DNA from: Aureobasidium sp. EXF-3400
Taxonomy: Eukaryota; Ascomycota; Dothideomycetes; Dothideales; Saccotheciaceae
Reading direction: 5' to 3'
Length of the DNA: 47,192 bases
Assembly (NCBI GenBank): GCA_024195585.1
Contig: SWBL01000372.1
Span: 1-47,192 of the forward strand
This document shows, piece by piece, positions 45,063-47,192 of the stretch. Position 1 is the stretch's first letter. Each line of letters starts with the position of its first letter. The translations under genes were made by a program, and so were the position numbers. The notes below the pieces were generated by a model. The model had not been told where the DNA came from. It did not search any database and worked only from the letters and a program-made list of their open reading frames with translations.

Positions 45063-46115
45063 TTAATGAAGTTCAACGCAGATGGGCTGGTGCCTTGCAG
45101 GAAGAGCAAACTGACCGACATCACGACGCACACGAGTCTTGTCTCTCGACAACGAAAAACAAGCGTTCTTGGTAGTCAAGACGTGAGGGCCCTGATATTC
45201 AGCTTCAGCGGTCCAATGATGGTGCATAGCTTTAAGCTCGTTACCAACATCTATCCATTGTGCCGCATACGCTGAATCAGTTCTGAATAAGACGGGCAAG
45301 ATGTCAGTGAGCCATTCGCAGAAGCGATGATACCACACATCGACGAAAGAAGGGGCGAGGAAGTCACTCAGACCTCCTCTGTCTTGTTGCAGACGAACGA
45401 GAGCTGAACGGCGACGCTCAGAGCGGATAAAAGCCGCAGAGCGGACATACGAGAGAGCCTTGCCCTGGTCGTTCTTTGTCAATGAGGGGGCATCAAAATC
45501 AGCAAGACCATTCGGCATAGGCGAGCGCTCATAACCATATCCATGTGGGAAATCCTCAACATCCCAGCGAATTATTGATGATATGCTCGAGCACTGTTTA
45601 AAATGAAGACGGCCAGAGGTGAACAGATCGCGTTTGGCGCTCAAGTTTTCGATTCTGCGGGTGTGCACCGTCCTCACACGCAACAAATATTGACAACCGG
45701 GAGGGAAATGAGAGGACCAGGTCATGATAGCGCAGAACTTTGCCTCAGAGTTTGTAGTGTTTCGCGCATGTGCTTGAAGCAGCAAATACTCATCAACAAG
45801 TTTGGGCGATATAAAGGGGAATTCGGCAATCCACTTACCTAAGTAGTCGTCAAGTCGCTCATTCTCGTTCTCGAGGAGTTCAATTTCATCATTGAGCGCT
45901 TCAATGACAGCCTCATCCGAATCGGCGAATTGATAGATATTGGCGAGCATCATAAGTTTATACTCGATGTGGGTTTGACTGACTGCTTCAATGACTGGCT
46001 TGAAGAAGTCGGGATTGAGGGTATCGACACGAATTTCACTCTTCTCAGCCCAAGCGTTGAACTCTGCAAACCATGTGTCCTTGTCGAGGAGGGATCTTTG
46101 AGGGATGGAAGACAT
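45063..46115 (-). CDS. Hypothetical protein, no family recognised
   Basis: An open frame of 350 aa if started at MSSIPQRSLLDKDTWF (ATG 46115). I prefer this ATG over the longer frame from 46220 because a TATAAA lies at 46199-46194, about 80 nt upstream, which would place the longer start before the transcription start. The N-terminal 85 residues are acidic and helical (DEAVIEALNDEIELLENENERLDDYLG). The rest is mixed, rich in Arg and aromatic residues, with no transmembrane segment or known motif. A consensus GGTAAGT occurs inside the frame near 45837 and another just after the stop near 45056, so introns could change the C-terminal part. Codon use is less biased than in its neighbours, fitting a weakly expressed, lineage-specific gene. 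Confidence 0.5.
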   Translation of the reverse strand: MSSIPQRSLLDKDTWFAEFNAWAEKSEIRVDTLNPDFFKPVIEAVSQTHIEYKLMMLANIYQFADSDEAVIEALNDEIELLENENERLDDYLGKWIAEFPFISPKLVDEYLLLQAHARNTTNSEAKFCAIMTWSSHFPPGCQYLLRVRTVHTRRIENLSAKRDLFTSGRLHFKQCSSISSIIRWDVEDFPHGYGYERSPMPNGLADFDAPSLTKNDQGKALSYVRSAAFIRSERRRSALVRLQQDRGGLSDFLAPSFVDVWYHRFCEWLTDILPVLFRTDSAYAAQWIDVGNELKAMHHHWTAEAEYQGPHVLTTKNACFSLSRDKTRVRRDVGQFALPARHQPICVELH

Positions 46116-47192
46116 TGTTATTTTTAGTGTTTCTGTATTGTTAGTATCCGATGCTGTCCTGTTGTCGTAAACATACTCTACTGGAGTGCTCACTTTATAC
46201 ACAACTTCGAGCGAAAACAATGCGATTGTGTCTTTGTTTGCTTGCTTTGATGTGTGCTAGCGACAAAGACAATCGTATCCAGTTCTTCGTAACACAAAGA
46301 AAGGGTGTAATGTTCTTTGTTGAAAAGAACAGAGACAGCCGGTCAAAGAGCAGACCAAGAAACTGTTGACGTTCCGGTATAGCCATAGCCTTTGTGGTTG
46401 GAAGGTGGTTGGGTTTGCTGTCTAGAGACTATAGCACATTTCGCCGAGAGGAATAGCGTCTTCCCAGTTTTCAGCAGTGTCGCTTGCCATCACAAACTTG
46501 GTCTCAAGAAATGTGTTGCTCAAGGCAGACTTTCTCGCTGAGAGGAGTAGATGTGCAGCAGTGCGTGGGTGCAAAGGCATCGTGCCGGTGTAGTGTTCTG
46601 TTGTTCGAAGAAGAATTTGGGCTGGACGCGAAGAAGCACGAATATGCGATGAAAGCTGGACAAGTGTAGTGTTTGAGGAGATCGATGTTGATTGTCATAG
46701 AGTGTTTGAAATAGCAGGCTCGAGGGTGTGAAGTTGTCAAGTGGTGGACAAGCGGCAGGTGCGAGTGAAAGTGCACATGATAAGTAGAGTAGGCGCATTG
46801 GAAAGTTGATAGACAGAAACACCGGTCTCGCAGCAGAGGAAGGAACAAATCGGGTGGGCTTCCCGAATAGGTATAGTCAGCCTCGATCTGGAGATATGGG
46901 AGGACAGAAGTGCTGGCCACTGTCGAAGCAGAGATGAGCTGGCTGCGTGAACGAGGGAGTTACGGCCACAACTGAGAATGTACAACATAGATAGACACAC
47001 AATGAAGCTGCAAGAGGGGTTGAAGAAGCTGCTGGATGCTTTGTCCAGTGAGAGCAGGCGGGCGGTGAGGCTTAATGTTCAGCAGCGCACAGCTTCTGGC
47101 CAAGTTGCAAAGTCACGGAATCTCGAGCTCGGTCCTTTCCCGTCCGGCAAGAACTTGAGGTGGCTCTTCGAACTTCAACCTCCCAGCAGACC
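46116..47192. other. Upstream flank of the hypothetical gene to window end
   Basis: About 1 kb with no supported gene. Several minus-strand open frames occur (for example 46920-46504), Ser/Cys/His-rich and unlike a folded protein. A neighbouring gene may begin beyond the right edge. Confidence 0.5.
46194..46199 (-). promoter_or_regulatory. Putative TATA box of the hypothetical gene
   Basis: TATAAA on the minus strand, about 80 nt upstream of the ATG at 46115. It is the main reason for preferring that start. Confidence 0.4.

Noticed and set aside
46422..46490. 22-codon minus-strand frame beginning MASDTAENWED
   Set aside because: Looks mildly protein-like, but too short, with no splice partner I could support.

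Overview
The window is nuclear DNA of a filamentous ascomycete (Pezizomycotina; Dothideomycetes is my best guess, by inference only). The evidence is eukaryotic gene structure with 22 inferred spliceosomal introns. Twenty-one are 50-66 nt, with GT donors, YAG acceptors and often CTAAC/CTGAC-like branch sites. The proteins (COP9 subunit 1, an ABP2-type ARS-binding protein, a Delta-12 oleate desaturase, SMC1, a YTA7/Abo1 ATPase) are those of a mould, not a budding yeast. I see no mobile element, phage, CRISPR array or biosynthetic cluster. This is a dense housekeeping segment of 16 protein-coding genes and one tRNA gene.

Layout. 1-2704: 3' part of eIF3a (+). 3144-7116: cohesin SMC1 (-). 7497-9111: glycerophosphocholine acyltransferase GPC1 (+). 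9930-11923: SCD6/LSM14 RNA-binding protein (-). 12139-12688: small PEX39-like KPWE protein (+). 12830-15095: ABP2-type protein (-). 15917-16968: peroxisomal adenine nucleotide carrier (+). 17875-19849: CLPTM1 family membrane protein (-). 20617-22758: PNS1/CTL choline-transporter-like protein (+). 23241-24694: CSN1 (-). 25343-27554: aspartate/glutamate mitochondrial carrier (+). 29071-34096: YTA7/Abo1/ATAD2 ATPase (+). 35106-36344: one-domain MetE-like protein (+). 37943-39427: Delta-12 desaturase (+). 39991-40656: EMI1-type twin CX9C protein (-). 40917-43570: YME2 (+). 44379-44485: tRNA-Phe(GAA) with an intron (+). 45063-46115: unrecognised gene (-).

The first eleven protein genes alternate strand without exception, so every promoter there is divergent and every 3' end convergent. 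Functional themes are translation and mRNA control (eIF3a, SCD6, tRNA-Phe), chromosome biology (SMC1, ABP2-like, YTA7), peroxisomes (PEX39-like, PMP47-like carrier), mitochondria (AGC1, YME2, EMI1-like) and lipid metabolism (GPC1, PNS1-like, FAD2).

The best leads are the PEX39-like gene, two introns whose retention keeps the reading frame open (in eIF3a and YTA7), MBF-type ACGCGT motifs upstream of SMC1 and YTA7, a three-codon upstream ORF whose stop overlaps the YME2 start (TAATG), a length-outlier intron in SCD6, and an unrecognised gene at the right end. I found no convincing new multi-gene system. Product names come from recognising sequence by eye; no database search was run.
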